Source: Ceratothoa steindachneri (taxonomy: Eukaryota; Arthropoda; Malacostraca; Isopoda; Cymothoidae). From it: a stretch of DNA of 64,000 nucleotides. The first letter of the stretch is position 1. Every line of letters starts with the position of its first letter. Where the stretch lies: the NCBI GenBank assembly GCA_963969495.1, contig OZ018328.1:2294001-2358000 (forward strand), given 5' to 3'. The position numbers and the translations under genes were made by a program. The notes beneath the pieces were generated by a model. That model did not search any database and was not told the DNA's origin. It was given only the letters and a program-made list of their open reading frames with translations. This document shows positions 63,201 to 64,000 of the stretch, in pieces.

Positions 63201-63632
63201 AAAGGCGATGCAGAGACGCCCGACGGAACCAAATATCCGGCCCCTCTTCCGCTACAAGTCAAGGCCTCCCCAACGCACTCAGAGAGGACGGCCGCGTCCC
63301 CCACCCCCAGCGTCCTCCGCCACAAGAAGAAGTTCAGCCTTTCTCTGGACGTCCTACCCAGAAGGAACGGGCGTTCCAGCAGGAAGGATCCCTCTCAGAG
63401 GGTCTCCTCAGACGACCTCCTCTCAGGCGTAGCCTCCCAAGATGCCCCGAAGCGGCCCTGTCAGAACAGCTCCCCCAAACTGATGAAGAAGAAGCATGAG
63501 TCCGCGAGGGCGATCTTCCTCAGATCCCTGTCCTTCAAGAGGAGGACTGCCCCCTCATCCGGTGGAGACGCCTCCGATTCCCCAACCTTGCAGGTCGCCA
63601 CCCCCGGACTCAACACCCAGGATCTTTTATGA
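17935..63632 (+). CDS. PDE9: PDE9-type cyclic-nucleotide phosphodiesterase, gene span (5' exons missing)
   Basis: Ten exons (17935-18062, 21848-21995, 34503-34604, 35071-35206, 40691-40813, 55522-55634, 57174-57324, 57661-57750, 59563-59724, 62319-63632) join with matching phases to 821 codons plus stop. PDE9 enzymes hydrolyse cGMP with high affinity and lack GAF domains. Numbering from the first complete codon here, the metal-site residues are H164, H200, D201 and D310, the general-acid His is H160 (FHNFRH), and the purine-selecting Gln is Q361. Order and spacing match animal PDE9 over the coiled coil and the whole catalytic domain. The start codon and N-terminal exons are not in the window or not recognised. 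The C-terminal tail is several hundred residues longer than in the human enzyme, from memory. Introns total about 43 kb and are full of repeats. Confidence 0.9.
18145..18520 (+). repeat. 80-bp satellite, intronic
   Basis: The phrase gactgaa..gaaattaggg recurs with its ctgaa at 18271, 18351, 18431 and 18511, an exact 80-base period, and a degenerate unit precedes. Pieces of the same unit occur at about 16285-16350, 20335-20435 and 21685-21810, so a once longer array in this intron has been broken up by transposons. Confidence 0.8.
18559..19546. mobile_element. hAT-type non-autonomous element (MITE-like)
   Basis: The 988-bp unit starts CAGTGTGG and ends CAACTCTG. Its two ends share inverted aagtaa/ttactt-rich sequence, including acttaagta near both ends (18590 and 19510). 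The flanks cgagagga (18551-18558) and ccagaggg (19547-19554) agree at 6 of 8 bases, as an aged 8-bp target duplication. No transposase is present. Inside, tgattgg occurs four times at about 28-base spacing (19250-19355). Confidence 0.65.
19555..20334. other. intronic sequence, no gene recognised
   Basis: AT-rich with a short G-rich tract (ggtgggggcgggggggaggggg, 20055-20077). No known motif. Confidence 0.4.
20440..21690 (+). mobile_element. Tc1/IS630-type transposon copy
   Basis: A decayed transposase starts near 20573: [20 protein letters not shown] then [20 protein letters not shown] (first helix-turn-helix), a 28-bp internal tandem expansion (20708-20818), then in changing frames [21 protein letters not shown] and, near 21385-21420, [10 protein letters not shown], the second Asp block. 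The noncoding leader matches the copy at 17340-17800. The element lies inside pieces of the 80-bp satellite (20335-20435 and 21685-21810), which marks it as an insertion. Frameshifts and stops make it inactive. Confidence 0.75.
20708..20818 (+). repeat. 28-bp tandem repeat inside transposase
   Basis: Four units of gacctcaaagaatgacctcg plus ttcaggca stand head to tail (28, 28, 28 and 27 bases). The unit encodes the DLK.RPRSGRP linker of the transposase. Since 28 is not a multiple of three, the expansion shifts frame and also carries a TGA per unit. Confidence 0.9.
21848..21995 (+). CDS. PDE9: PDE9 exon: linker before catalytic domain
   Basis: The acceptor is ctacattttcag and the donor is TG followed by gtgagt. 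The frame gives [15 protein letters not shown], then [20 protein letters not shown] and a split Cys codon. Both ends fit: it supplies the two bases needed by the exon ending at 18062 and leaves two bases completed by the T at 34503. The SNC segment aligns with a Ser/Cys patch of animal PDE9 between coiled coil and catalytic domain. The rest is poorly conserved, so an alternative acceptor a few bases downstream (ttgcag ending 21860) cannot be excluded, although it would break the phase. Confidence 0.65.
22170..22565 (+). repeat. pyrimidine-rich degenerate minisatellite
   Basis: About 400 bases of variants of cctcgactccttctgc and cctcgacttcttctgc, almost free of purine runs, starting about 175 bases after the PDE9 exon ending at 21995. 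It ends where an I-element 3' end begins. A related tandem repeat occurs at 25245-25465. Confidence 0.75.
22590..25230 (-). mobile_element. I-clade LINE copy with large internal deletion
   Basis: The 3' UTR (from 22590, with ctggcgagtgccgcc and gtcgccg like the 2700 region), the Cys/His end (23187-22880: [17 protein letters not shown]), RNase H (23770-23190) and the last part of RT (to about 24040) are present. The next recognisable sequence, 24100-24240, matches the ORF1 N-terminal region of the 2685-8530 copy (agtgaacccgcttctccctc), so endonuclease and most of RT are missing. RNase H has VYTNGAS and FSNSQST, with catalytic Asp changed to Asn twice. The stretch 24480-25230 is unassigned. Confidence 0.7.
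24266..24313. repeat. (GA)n microsatellite
   Basis: About 48 bases of GA repeat with one A-rich interruption, inside the decayed I-element copy. Confidence 0.95.
25245..25465. repeat. 30-bp pyrimidine-rich tandem repeat
   Basis: About seven units of ttcttcctcgaattcttctg plus tctctactcc. It is open in several frames, giving Ser/Thr-rich (plus) or Glu-rich (minus) ORFs that are not evidence of a gene. Confidence 0.85.
25470..27150 (-). mobile_element. I-clade LINE fragment, 5' part with ORF1
   Basis: On the minus strand near 26200-26160 is [12 protein letters not shown], matching FEPAGFKRFLVI of the ORF1 at 7873. Near 26090-26030 is [16 protein letters not shown], the third zinc knuckle, followed by [11 protein letters not shown]. 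The first two knuckles are deleted or ruined. Because ORF1 N-terminal sequence occurs again at 24100-24240, this is probably a second copy next to 22590-25230. The 26400-27150 part is assigned only by position. Confidence 0.55.
27151..27539. other. intronic sequence, no gene recognised
   Basis: No known motif; a short agaggcagagagcagtcagaaaggcaggg-like duplication near 27421-27452. Confidence 0.35.
27540..28080 (-). mobile_element. mariner transposase remnant
   Basis: On the minus strand [17 protein letters not shown] (27890-27840) contains the first catalytic Asp block (TGDEKW in active copies), then [14 protein letters not shown] (27770-27728). Further on, in other frames, come [15 protein letters not shown] sequence, which is a decayed HNDEPQT block, and [17 protein letters not shown] near 27600-27550 with the second Asp block. 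The N-terminal DNA-binding part is largely absent. Several frameshifts show that it is dead. Confidence 0.75.
28380..29060 (+). mobile_element. RTE-like LINE fragment
   Basis: Plus-strand pieces read [14 protein letters not shown] (near 28480), [15 protein letters not shown] (near 28610-28660) and [19 protein letters not shown], then [13 protein letters not shown] (28880-28990), matching the TTEFN.PL...FVDYEKAFDSV block of RTE-type reverse transcriptases. The catalytic Asp of that block is changed (LNYLKAF). Numerous stops. Confidence 0.65.
29068..31289 (+). mobile_element. LINE remnant, first part
   Basis: A 130-codon ORF (29068-29460) ends with [19 protein letters not shown] and [15 protein letters not shown], resembling the linker between endonuclease and RT of a crustacean LINE family. 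A duplicated phrase (aaaagtgctcgtgccccgac) near 29058 and 29182 suggests an internal repeat. At 30085-30225 [20 protein letters not shown] is an RT block 1-type segment (LKNGKAAGVD in intact copies). At 31190-31289 come [12 protein letters not shown] and [12 protein letters not shown], where a CR1 insertion interrupts it. Confidence 0.6.
31290..32680 (-). mobile_element. CR1-like LINE, 5' truncated, nested insertion
   Basis: On the minus strand it begins inside RT at [13 protein letters not shown] (32675-32640), then has [12 protein letters not shown] (FADDTK box, with the first of the paired Asp changed to Val), [19 protein letters not shown] and [20 protein letters not shown], typical of the CR1 C-terminal half. 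It ends at 31290-31310 with TTTCTTATGTTCTTAT, the short octamer-type repeat that ends CR1 elements. The flanking LINE resumes directly at 32681. Confidence 0.8.
32681..33600 (+). mobile_element. LINE remnant, second part
   Basis: After the CR1 insertion the ORF 32685-32996 continues with [19 protein letters not shown], then [20 protein letters not shown] (the GxxQG..MSP..FN block) and [20 protein letters not shown]. The FADD box is destroyed ([10 protein letters not shown]). Joining it to the GFRT..KAYDSV part at 31190-31289 gives the normal RT order. The 33000-33600 part is probably its C-terminus and 3' UTR (a degraded [24 protein letters not shown] reading near 33120-33180). Confidence 0.65.
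33601..33845. other. intronic sequence, no gene recognised
   Basis: No known motif; short (CA)n at 33770-33780. Confidence 0.35.
33846..34095 (+). repeat. 26-bp satellite with four-unit higher-order pattern
   Basis: Nine units of about 26 bases, consensus attcaataccgattactaat plus accggt. Unit types follow 1-2-3-4-1-2-3-4-1: units 1 and 5 carry accgattatta, 2 and 6 aacgattacta, 3 and 7 cgattaata, and 4 and 8 start cttcaatcttg or cttaaatcttg. So a 104-bp block has been duplicated. The palindrome accggt ends most units. Confidence 0.85.
34096..34502. other. intron up to PDE9 acceptor
   Basis: AT-rich; an ATT trinucleotide run (34476-34498) forms the pyrimidine/AT tract before the acceptor ttattatttcag. 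Confidence 0.6.
34503..34604 (+). CDS. PDE9: PDE9 exon: start of catalytic domain
   Basis: Acceptor ttattatttcag; donor gtaagt after ..CACAT. It encodes [18 protein letters not shown] and [15 protein letters not shown], then two bases of a Met codon. It aligns with the start of the catalytic domain of animal PDE9 (the block ending in a Leu/Met helix before YxDLGL). One base completes the codon begun at 21994-21995, and the last two bases are completed by G 35071. Confidence 0.9.
34605..35070. other. short PDE9 intron
   Basis: Contains a duplicated phrase, cacaccagatgcccttcgt (34730-34748 and 34771-34789), and a G-rich patch at 34850-34882. Confidence 0.7.
35071..35206 (+). CDS. PDE9: PDE9 exon: HNFRH metal and general-acid site
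   Basis: Acceptor ctcctctttcctcag; donor gtgaga. The codons give [20 protein letters not shown] and then [15 protein letters not shown]. The first His of HNFRH (residue 160 here) is the proton-donating His of the PDE family, and the second (164) is a metal ligand. VAQM runs directly into MYGMV of the next exon, as in other PDE9 proteins. Confidence 0.95.
35285..36138 (+). repeat. 32-bp minisatellite, left block
   Basis: About 27 units of cctcctacacgagtaccact plus catcactgttca, beginning some 80 bases after the PDE9 exon ending at 35206. The unit has no stop codon in any forward frame, which creates long ORFs. The array resumes at 38973 after a CR1 element, so it was one array of more than 1.8 kb before the insertion. 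Confidence 0.95.
36150..36702 (+). pseudogene. CR1 endonuclease, C-terminal two thirds
   Basis: It starts [13 protein letters not shown] (the family's I.AITETWL block), shifts frame near 36195, then has [36 protein letters not shown] (GDFN metal block) and [16 protein letters not shown], the LDL block. An in-frame TAG at 36445-36447 and the lost start make it non-functional. Confidence 0.85.
36765..38144 (+). pseudogene. CR1 reverse transcriptase
   Basis: The blocks are [85 protein letters not shown] (catalytic Asp), [13 protein letters not shown] and [11 protein letters not shown] (catalytic Asp pair intact). A TAG splits it between SIVG.. and HGFR at about 37650, and a TGA ends it at 38142-38144. 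Confidence 0.9.
38148..38810 (+). pseudogene. CR1 ORF2 C-terminal domain
   Basis: Two pieces (38148-38366 and 38442-38810) carry [40 protein letters not shown] and [14 protein letters not shown], the conserved post-RT region of CR1 proteins. It ends [11 protein letters not shown], followed by a stop; the bases encode a small agacaagacaagacaa repeat. Confidence 0.85.
38919..38949 (+). other. 3' hairpin with T-run in CR1 element
   Basis: Arms ggaccgta (38919-38926) and tacggtcc (38935-38942) pair perfectly around an 8-base loop and are followed by seven T. It sits about 25 bases before the element's end and may be the RNA structure its RT recognises. Confidence 0.7.
38973..39920 (+). repeat. 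32-bp minisatellite, right block
   Basis: About 29 units of the unit seen at 35285-36138. Units at 39590-39845 are nearly identical (cctcctacacgagcaccact plus catcactgttcg), so this part was amplified most recently. Two overlapping ORFs of about 200 codons cross it and are by-products. Confidence 0.95.
39921..40690. other. intron up to PDE9 acceptor
   Basis: AT-rich; a (CT)n run at 40542-40577 lies about 110 bases before the acceptor cactcccccag. Confidence 0.6.
40542..40577. repeat. (CT)n microsatellite
   Basis: Eighteen CT units in the intron before the PDE9 exon at 40691. Confidence 0.95.
40691..40813 (+). CDS. PDE9: PDE9 exon: CHDLDHPG metal site
   Basis: Acceptor ccactcccccag; donor gtcagc (weak but GT). 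Forty-one codons in phase 0: [14 protein letters not shown], then [20 protein letters not shown]. His and Asp of CHD (residues 200-201) are the shared metal ligands of the PDE superfamily. It joins without split codons to both neighbours. Confidence 0.95.
40814..42353. other. long PDE9 intron, unassigned part
   Basis: No known gene or element domain. A G-rich patch of ggggag/gggtaaa type lies at 41390-41500. Candidate ORFs have no known motifs. Confidence 0.4.
42354..42384. repeat. perfect 13-bp inverted repeat, 5-base loop
   Basis: ggtcctggttggc (42354-42366), loop tgtcg, gccaaccaggacc (42372-42384). A shorter palindrome, acctgtaacaggt, follows at about 42412-42424. Confidence 0.85.
42476..43365 (-). 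mobile_element. CR1-like LINE, 3' part
   Basis: The minus strand gives [17 protein letters not shown] (43305-43250, catalytic pair intact), [15 protein letters not shown], then [20 protein letters not shown] and [11 protein letters not shown], then [20 protein letters not shown]. It ends near 42476 with CTTTTCTTATGTCCTTATG, the CR1-type terminal repeat. The same 3' UTR (gggaacagaggctgtctcg) is found at 48310-48385 in the copy starting at 46120. Confidence 0.85.
43366..44016. other. intron, no gene recognised
   Basis: No known motif. An ORF at 43477-43731 contains [10 protein letters not shown], which resembles a GIY-YIG core, but nothing else fits. Confidence 0.35.
44017..44296 (+). repeat. 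56-bp tandem repeat, five units
   Basis: The anchor ccctgaagcaagcataagg falls at 44017, 44073, 44129, 44185 and 44241, an exact 56-base period. Units read onward to ttatggcttgttattaggcg and gtctttaagaataagg. Confidence 0.9.
44297..45289. other. intron, no gene recognised
   Basis: AT-rich with a C-run at 44813-44823. Nothing recognised. Confidence 0.4.
45290..46110 (+). mobile_element. I-clade LINE fragment, ORF1 N-terminal region
   Basis: GC-rich block in AT-rich surroundings. The 45640-45760 part (gggacaaagctgaggcaagc, then a run encoding KRKRKKTK) matches, in order and wording, the ORF1 N-terminal region of the I element at 8170-8040 (aaggacttggctgaggccgg, then KKKKKPKKTKKT). Both flanks are Pro/Gly-coding GC-rich sequence like the ORF1 leader. 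No knuckles or ORF2 are present. Confidence 0.5.
46120..47344 (+). mobile_element. CR1-like LINE, main part
   Basis: The coding remains run [20 protein letters not shown] (46165-46225), a broken F.KAVD block, then 46510-46893: [16 protein letters not shown] (the FADD box is deleted just after it), [40 protein letters not shown]. Later come [11 protein letters not shown] and [13 protein letters not shown] segments to about 47260. At 47345 the copy is interrupted by an LTR-like insertion and resumes at 48279. Confidence 0.8.
47345..48278. mobile_element. probable solo LTR inserted in CR1
   Basis: The 934-bp insert begins TGTTA and ends TAACA, the short inverted ends expected of an LTR. Flanks are gagg (47341-47344) and cagg (48279-48282), a 4-bp duplication with one change. 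Comparison with the CR1 at 42476-43365 shows that the host sequence gatttatgg.tgaggatgct is continuous once the insert is removed. It contains AATAAA at 47990 and a (CA)n tract at 48212-48243. The 167-codon minus ORF (48095-47592) has no known motif and is probably a by-product. The internal region of the element is absent. Confidence 0.7.
48279..48385 (+). mobile_element. CR1-like LINE, 3' tail after LTR insertion
   Basis: aggatgctagattggactga through gggaacaggggctgcctcg to ccttcttttcttatgttc matches the 3' end of the minus-strand CR1 at 42476-42580. It completes the copy at 46120-47344. Confidence 0.85.
48386..48789. other. intron, no gene recognised
   Basis: AT-rich; nothing recognised. 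Confidence 0.4.
48790..49030 (-). repeat. gypsy LTR, 3' copy
   Basis: tgtaaatacg..attatatattatctttattt opens the segment, and agctggcacttggcgtggag, then ttcttctcagtgccactaaa, are shared with 54761-55001. Similarity is clear but not identical, so the insertion is old. Bases to about 49230 may still belong to the LTR. Confidence 0.8.
49380..50150 (-). pseudogene. gypsy integrase remnant
   Basis: [20 protein letters not shown] then PCQQTRAN (49960-49880) is the zinc-binding HHCC region end, followed by NVVHVDI at 49825-49804, the start of the DDE core. [20 protein letters not shown] (49740-49680), SEFTLPLK and, near 49550-49380, [13 protein letters not shown] match the end of the core and C-terminal domain. 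Most of the DDE core (its later Asp and Glu) is deleted between 49804 and about 49760. Confidence 0.75.
50250..51371 (-). pseudogene. gypsy reverse transcriptase remainder and RNase H
   Basis: [20 protein letters not shown] carries the first catalytic Asp. The region of the FxDD box (near 51150-51125) reads as YFYSPH, so the Asp pair is lost. [20 protein letters not shown], then [27 protein letters not shown] and [17 protein letters not shown] mark the end of RT and the connection. RNase H is heavily decayed, with TADILSRN near 50350 matching the ADALSR end. Confidence 0.8.
51380..52688 (+). mobile_element. hAT transposon, internally deleted, with 8-bp target duplication
   Basis: The element starts CAGAGCTGGGCG and ends CGCCCAGCTATG (11 of 12 pair). 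It is flanked by the identical octamer AAAATCAG at 51372-51379 and 52689-52696. Subterminal zones contain many agtcgc/gcgact copies (51405-51545 and 52540-52670). It lies in the gypsy RT frame, which reads through correctly when the element and one octamer are removed. At 1309 bp it is much shorter than an autonomous hAT. Confidence 0.95.
51790..52426 (+). pseudogene. hAT transposase, C-terminal dimerisation part
   Basis: The ORF 51804-52115 ([20 protein letters not shown], then [16 protein letters not shown]) ends in a stop. The frame continues to [20 protein letters not shown] and then shifts to 52211-52426: [20 protein letters not shown], then [19 protein letters not shown], the hallmark hAT C-terminal domain. 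The N-terminal DNA-binding and first catalytic regions are missing. Confidence 0.9.
52668..52930 (-). pseudogene. gypsy reverse transcriptase, N-terminal part
   Basis: [20 protein letters not shown], then [18 protein letters not shown] and [20 protein letters not shown], the standard first RT blocks of Ty3/gypsy. The frame runs into the hAT target site inside SDF and continues at 51371 with [20 protein letters not shown]. Confidence 0.9.
53283..53372. repeat. (GA)n-rich tract
   Basis: About 90 bases of GA repeat with interruptions, within the gypsy protease region. The SLSLSL ORF here is a by-product. Confidence 0.9.
53800..54570 (-). pseudogene. gypsy gag remnant
   Basis: [20 protein letters not shown] (near 54330-54270) matches the LRQ.FLQRLP.HV..IL block of arthropod gypsy gag proteins, with [11 protein letters not shown] (about 54240-54205), the LAE.AD block, in another frame. 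No zinc knuckle is visible. Confidence 0.7.
54761..55001 (-). repeat. gypsy LTR, 5' copy
   Basis: Shares attatatattatctttattt, the agctggcacttggcgtggag core and ttcttctcagtgccactaaa with 48790-49030. Similarity stops near ccagcgg (about 55001), so this copy may be truncated at its outer side. Confidence 0.8.
55002..55521. other. intron up to PDE9 acceptor
   Basis: No gene recognised; acceptor cctcgttgcag ends at 55521. Confidence 0.5.
55522..55634 (+). CDS. PDE9: PDE9 exon: NDxSPLENHH block
   Basis: Phase-0 start at ATC after the acceptor tacctcgttgcag; ends with AG of a split Arg codon before gtcaga. It encodes [20 protein letters not shown], then [17 protein letters not shown]. The LENHH segment is one of the most conserved in PDE9 and follows CHDLDHPG at the expected spacing. 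Confidence 0.95.
55635..56689. other. PDE9 intron, no gene recognised
   Basis: The weak copy of the dispersed repeat (cctactgattaacttgg) lies near 56152-56185. Otherwise nothing. Confidence 0.4.
56690..56950 (+). mobile_element. I-clade LINE, 3' end fragment
   Basis: [20 protein letters not shown] followed by [17 protein letters not shown] matches the C-terminal Cys/His motif of the I element at 3164-2916. It is followed by a frameshifted [18 protein letters not shown] and an A-rich 3' end (56921-56952). Confidence 0.8.
57174..57324 (+). CDS. PDE9: PDE9 exon: ILATDMARH block
   Basis: Acceptor cccccccctgacag; donor gtaggt. One base completes the Arg codon, then [20 protein letters not shown] and [20 protein letters not shown] is invariant in PDE9. 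The donor GTAGGT is compatible with phase 0 into the next exon. Confidence 0.95.
57325..57660. other. short PDE9 intron
   Basis: Contains a stretch rich in aacccaatcc/aacctaaccc-type words (57545-57610), weakly like TTAGG on the opposite strand. Confidence 0.6.
57661..57750 (+). CDS. PDE9: PDE9 exon: second metal Asp
   Basis: Acceptor ccactttatttcag; donor gtgagt. Thirty codons: [20 protein letters not shown], then [10 protein letters not shown]. The Asp of ADISNE (residue 310) is the fourth metal ligand. Both borders are phase 0. Confidence 0.95.
57751..59562. other. PDE9 intron, no gene recognised
   Basis: No element domain is recognised. A small duplication, gaattcccattaaaagatagaagat-like, lies at 58066-58110, and a 39-bp tandem pair at 59383-59460. 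Confidence 0.5.
59383..59449 (+). repeat. 39-bp tandem pair
   Basis: gttaggccatacagtacagc, continuing ctccgtat, at 59383-59410 is repeated with one change at 59422-59449. Confidence 0.9.
59563..59724 (+). CDS. PDE9: PDE9 exon: substrate glutamine and MDRDK block
   Basis: Acceptor cctctcctacag; donor gtaatg. Fifty-four codons: [40 protein letters not shown], then [15 protein letters not shown]361 (in SSQCSF) is the invariant Gln that binds the purine, and F364 the stacking Phe. Phase 0 at both ends. Confidence 0.95.
59725..61149. other. PDE9 intron, part without tandem array
   Basis: No gene recognised; moderately GT-rich between 60100 and 61100. Confidence 0.45.
61150..62318 (+). repeat. 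two-part tandem array ending in the last PDE9 splice acceptor
   Basis: About 24 related subunits of roughly 48 bases alternate in two types: tcgagcaggacctgatcatt with gtcctcaagttctaaccctc, and tcaagcatgacctgaccatt with gtcctcaagtcctaaccttg. Together they form a composite of about 95 bases. The first type contains cag|gacctgatcat, the same bases as the true acceptor and exon start at 62311-62329. Clear ag|gacct or ag|gat copies occur near 61171, 61266, 61554, 61744, 61936 and 62074; others are mutated. The array ends exactly at the exon. Confidence 0.9.
62319..63632 (+). CDS. PDE9: PDE9 last exon: catalytic domain end and long C-terminal tail
   Basis: Acceptor cgagcag; 437 codons and [23 protein letters not shown] finishes the last catalytic helix. 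Then comes an acidic run ([15 protein letters not shown], about 62400-62450), followed by a Ser/Pro/Arg/Lys-rich tail without known domains that is predicted to be disordered. It contains RRNS (62730-62741), a kinase consensus of the PKA/PKG type, and repeated basic patches such as SLSFKRRT. Codon use is GC-rich at third positions, unlike the AT-rich flanks. The tail's single open frame of about 400 codons over a GC-rich region supports real coding. Confidence 0.9.
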   Translation, partial: DLIIQPVKEALEYYRRLNEGVKKTASIEEEGEEEEEEEEEEEDTELRGGKDNELALSGSQGGDGGVNGTPPSPSNLKRILSKTESFTSLRSRTSSKTSAGLVRGSSSRDTDPEVDPPETEVEVSERTSKFKISTEASRRNSYDRKGSTERTISPRLLEERLRPHAEIEAEKLQPSPSERDEDDNKDRASPPSSSSILDRIKYFSGRRTADKYTLVQSDPESRKTGRRSVKDSFEVSVISPKKSNHHGVLKRKDATEVWDPQPPPTATSKTHISFASQDPVEVTSSTPSSPVQSAKGDAETPDGTKYPAPLPLQVKASPTHSERTAASPTPSVLRHKKKFSLSLDVLPRRNGRSSRKDPSQRVSSDDLLSGVASQDAPKRPCQNSSPKLMKKKHESARAIFLRSLSFKRRTAPSSGGDASDSPTLQVATPGLNTQDLL

Positions 63633-64000
63633 TACCCATCCGAGAGAACCCCACTAGCGCGGTTTCTACGCAATTTCCTGTGCTTCGCCAAAAGATCCCG
63701 GGATCAATGAACACCCCCCGGCCACCTATACTGTGTCCCCTTGTGTTCACCGGGCCTCCCGAGTAATTCGCCTGCACCTCCCTATAGAGCTGGAATGGTA
63801 GCCGGAGTTTCAACTTCAACCAATATTCCACTCTTTCAACAGATCCAGTTGACTTTACCTCCCCGCATGGACCCAAATTTGGTGCCCAGACCACTCGGAT
63901 GGAGCTTGTTGACAAAAGCGATGGAAACCTCGCTTCGTTCAATTGCTTTTGCATCAATGGCGCCTTTATTCGCTTTATGCGTAATTGCAGGACCTAAGCT
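63633..64000 (+). other. PDE9 3' UTR, incomplete
   Basis: Sequence after the stop. No AATAAA or ATTAAA is present before the window ends, so the polyadenylation site is presumably beyond it. Confidence 0.6.

Overview
The window looks like intron-rich, transposon-filled nuclear DNA from an arthropod, most likely a crustacean and perhaps a decapod. Evidence: a degenerate TTAGG-type (arthropod telomere-type) array, long introns with GT/AG borders, and many decayed elements of the CR1, I, RTE, Penelope, Ty3/gypsy, hAT and Tc1/mariner groups. The decapod inference rests on remembered similarity of the CR1 and other LINE proteins to crustacean elements and is not proven here.

The only host gene I can support is a plus-strand cyclic-nucleotide phosphodiesterase of the PDE9 type. 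Ten exons run from 17935 to 63632. All intron phases agree, and the exons join into 821 codons plus stop; the first exons are missing. Visible order: N-terminal coiled coil (17935-18062), linker (21848-21995), start of the catalytic domain (34503-34604), metal-site exons (35071-35206 and 40691-40813), middle exons (55522-55634, 57174-57324, 57661-57750), the exon with the purine-selecting glutamine (59563-59724), and a large last exon (62319-63632) with an unusually long acidic and Ser/Arg-rich tail.

Upstream (1-17.9 kb) are a mariner copy cut by the window edge, an unidentified pseudogene, a Tc1 remnant interrupted by a nearly complete I-clade LINE with RNase H, a LINE remnant, the TTAGG-like array, and a Penelope-like element with a GIY-YIG nuclease lying between TA tracts. 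The introns hold an 80-bp satellite broken up by two DNA transposons, a cluster of I-element copies (22.6-27.1 kb), RTE/LINE/CR1 nests (27.5-33.6 kb), a 26-bp satellite with four-unit higher-order structure, a 32-bp minisatellite split by a CR1 insertion (35.3-39.9 kb), a CR1 copy split by a probable solo LTR (46.1-48.4 kb), and a 6.2-kb gypsy element carrying a hAT insertion with a perfect 8-bp target duplication (48.8-55.0 kb).

The most unusual feature is the intron before the last PDE9 exon. Its final 1.15 kb is a tandem array in which alternate units repeat the splice acceptor plus the first bases of the exon, so the real 3' splice site is the last of a row of decoys. Several other introns of this gene also have tandem arrays close to an exon.
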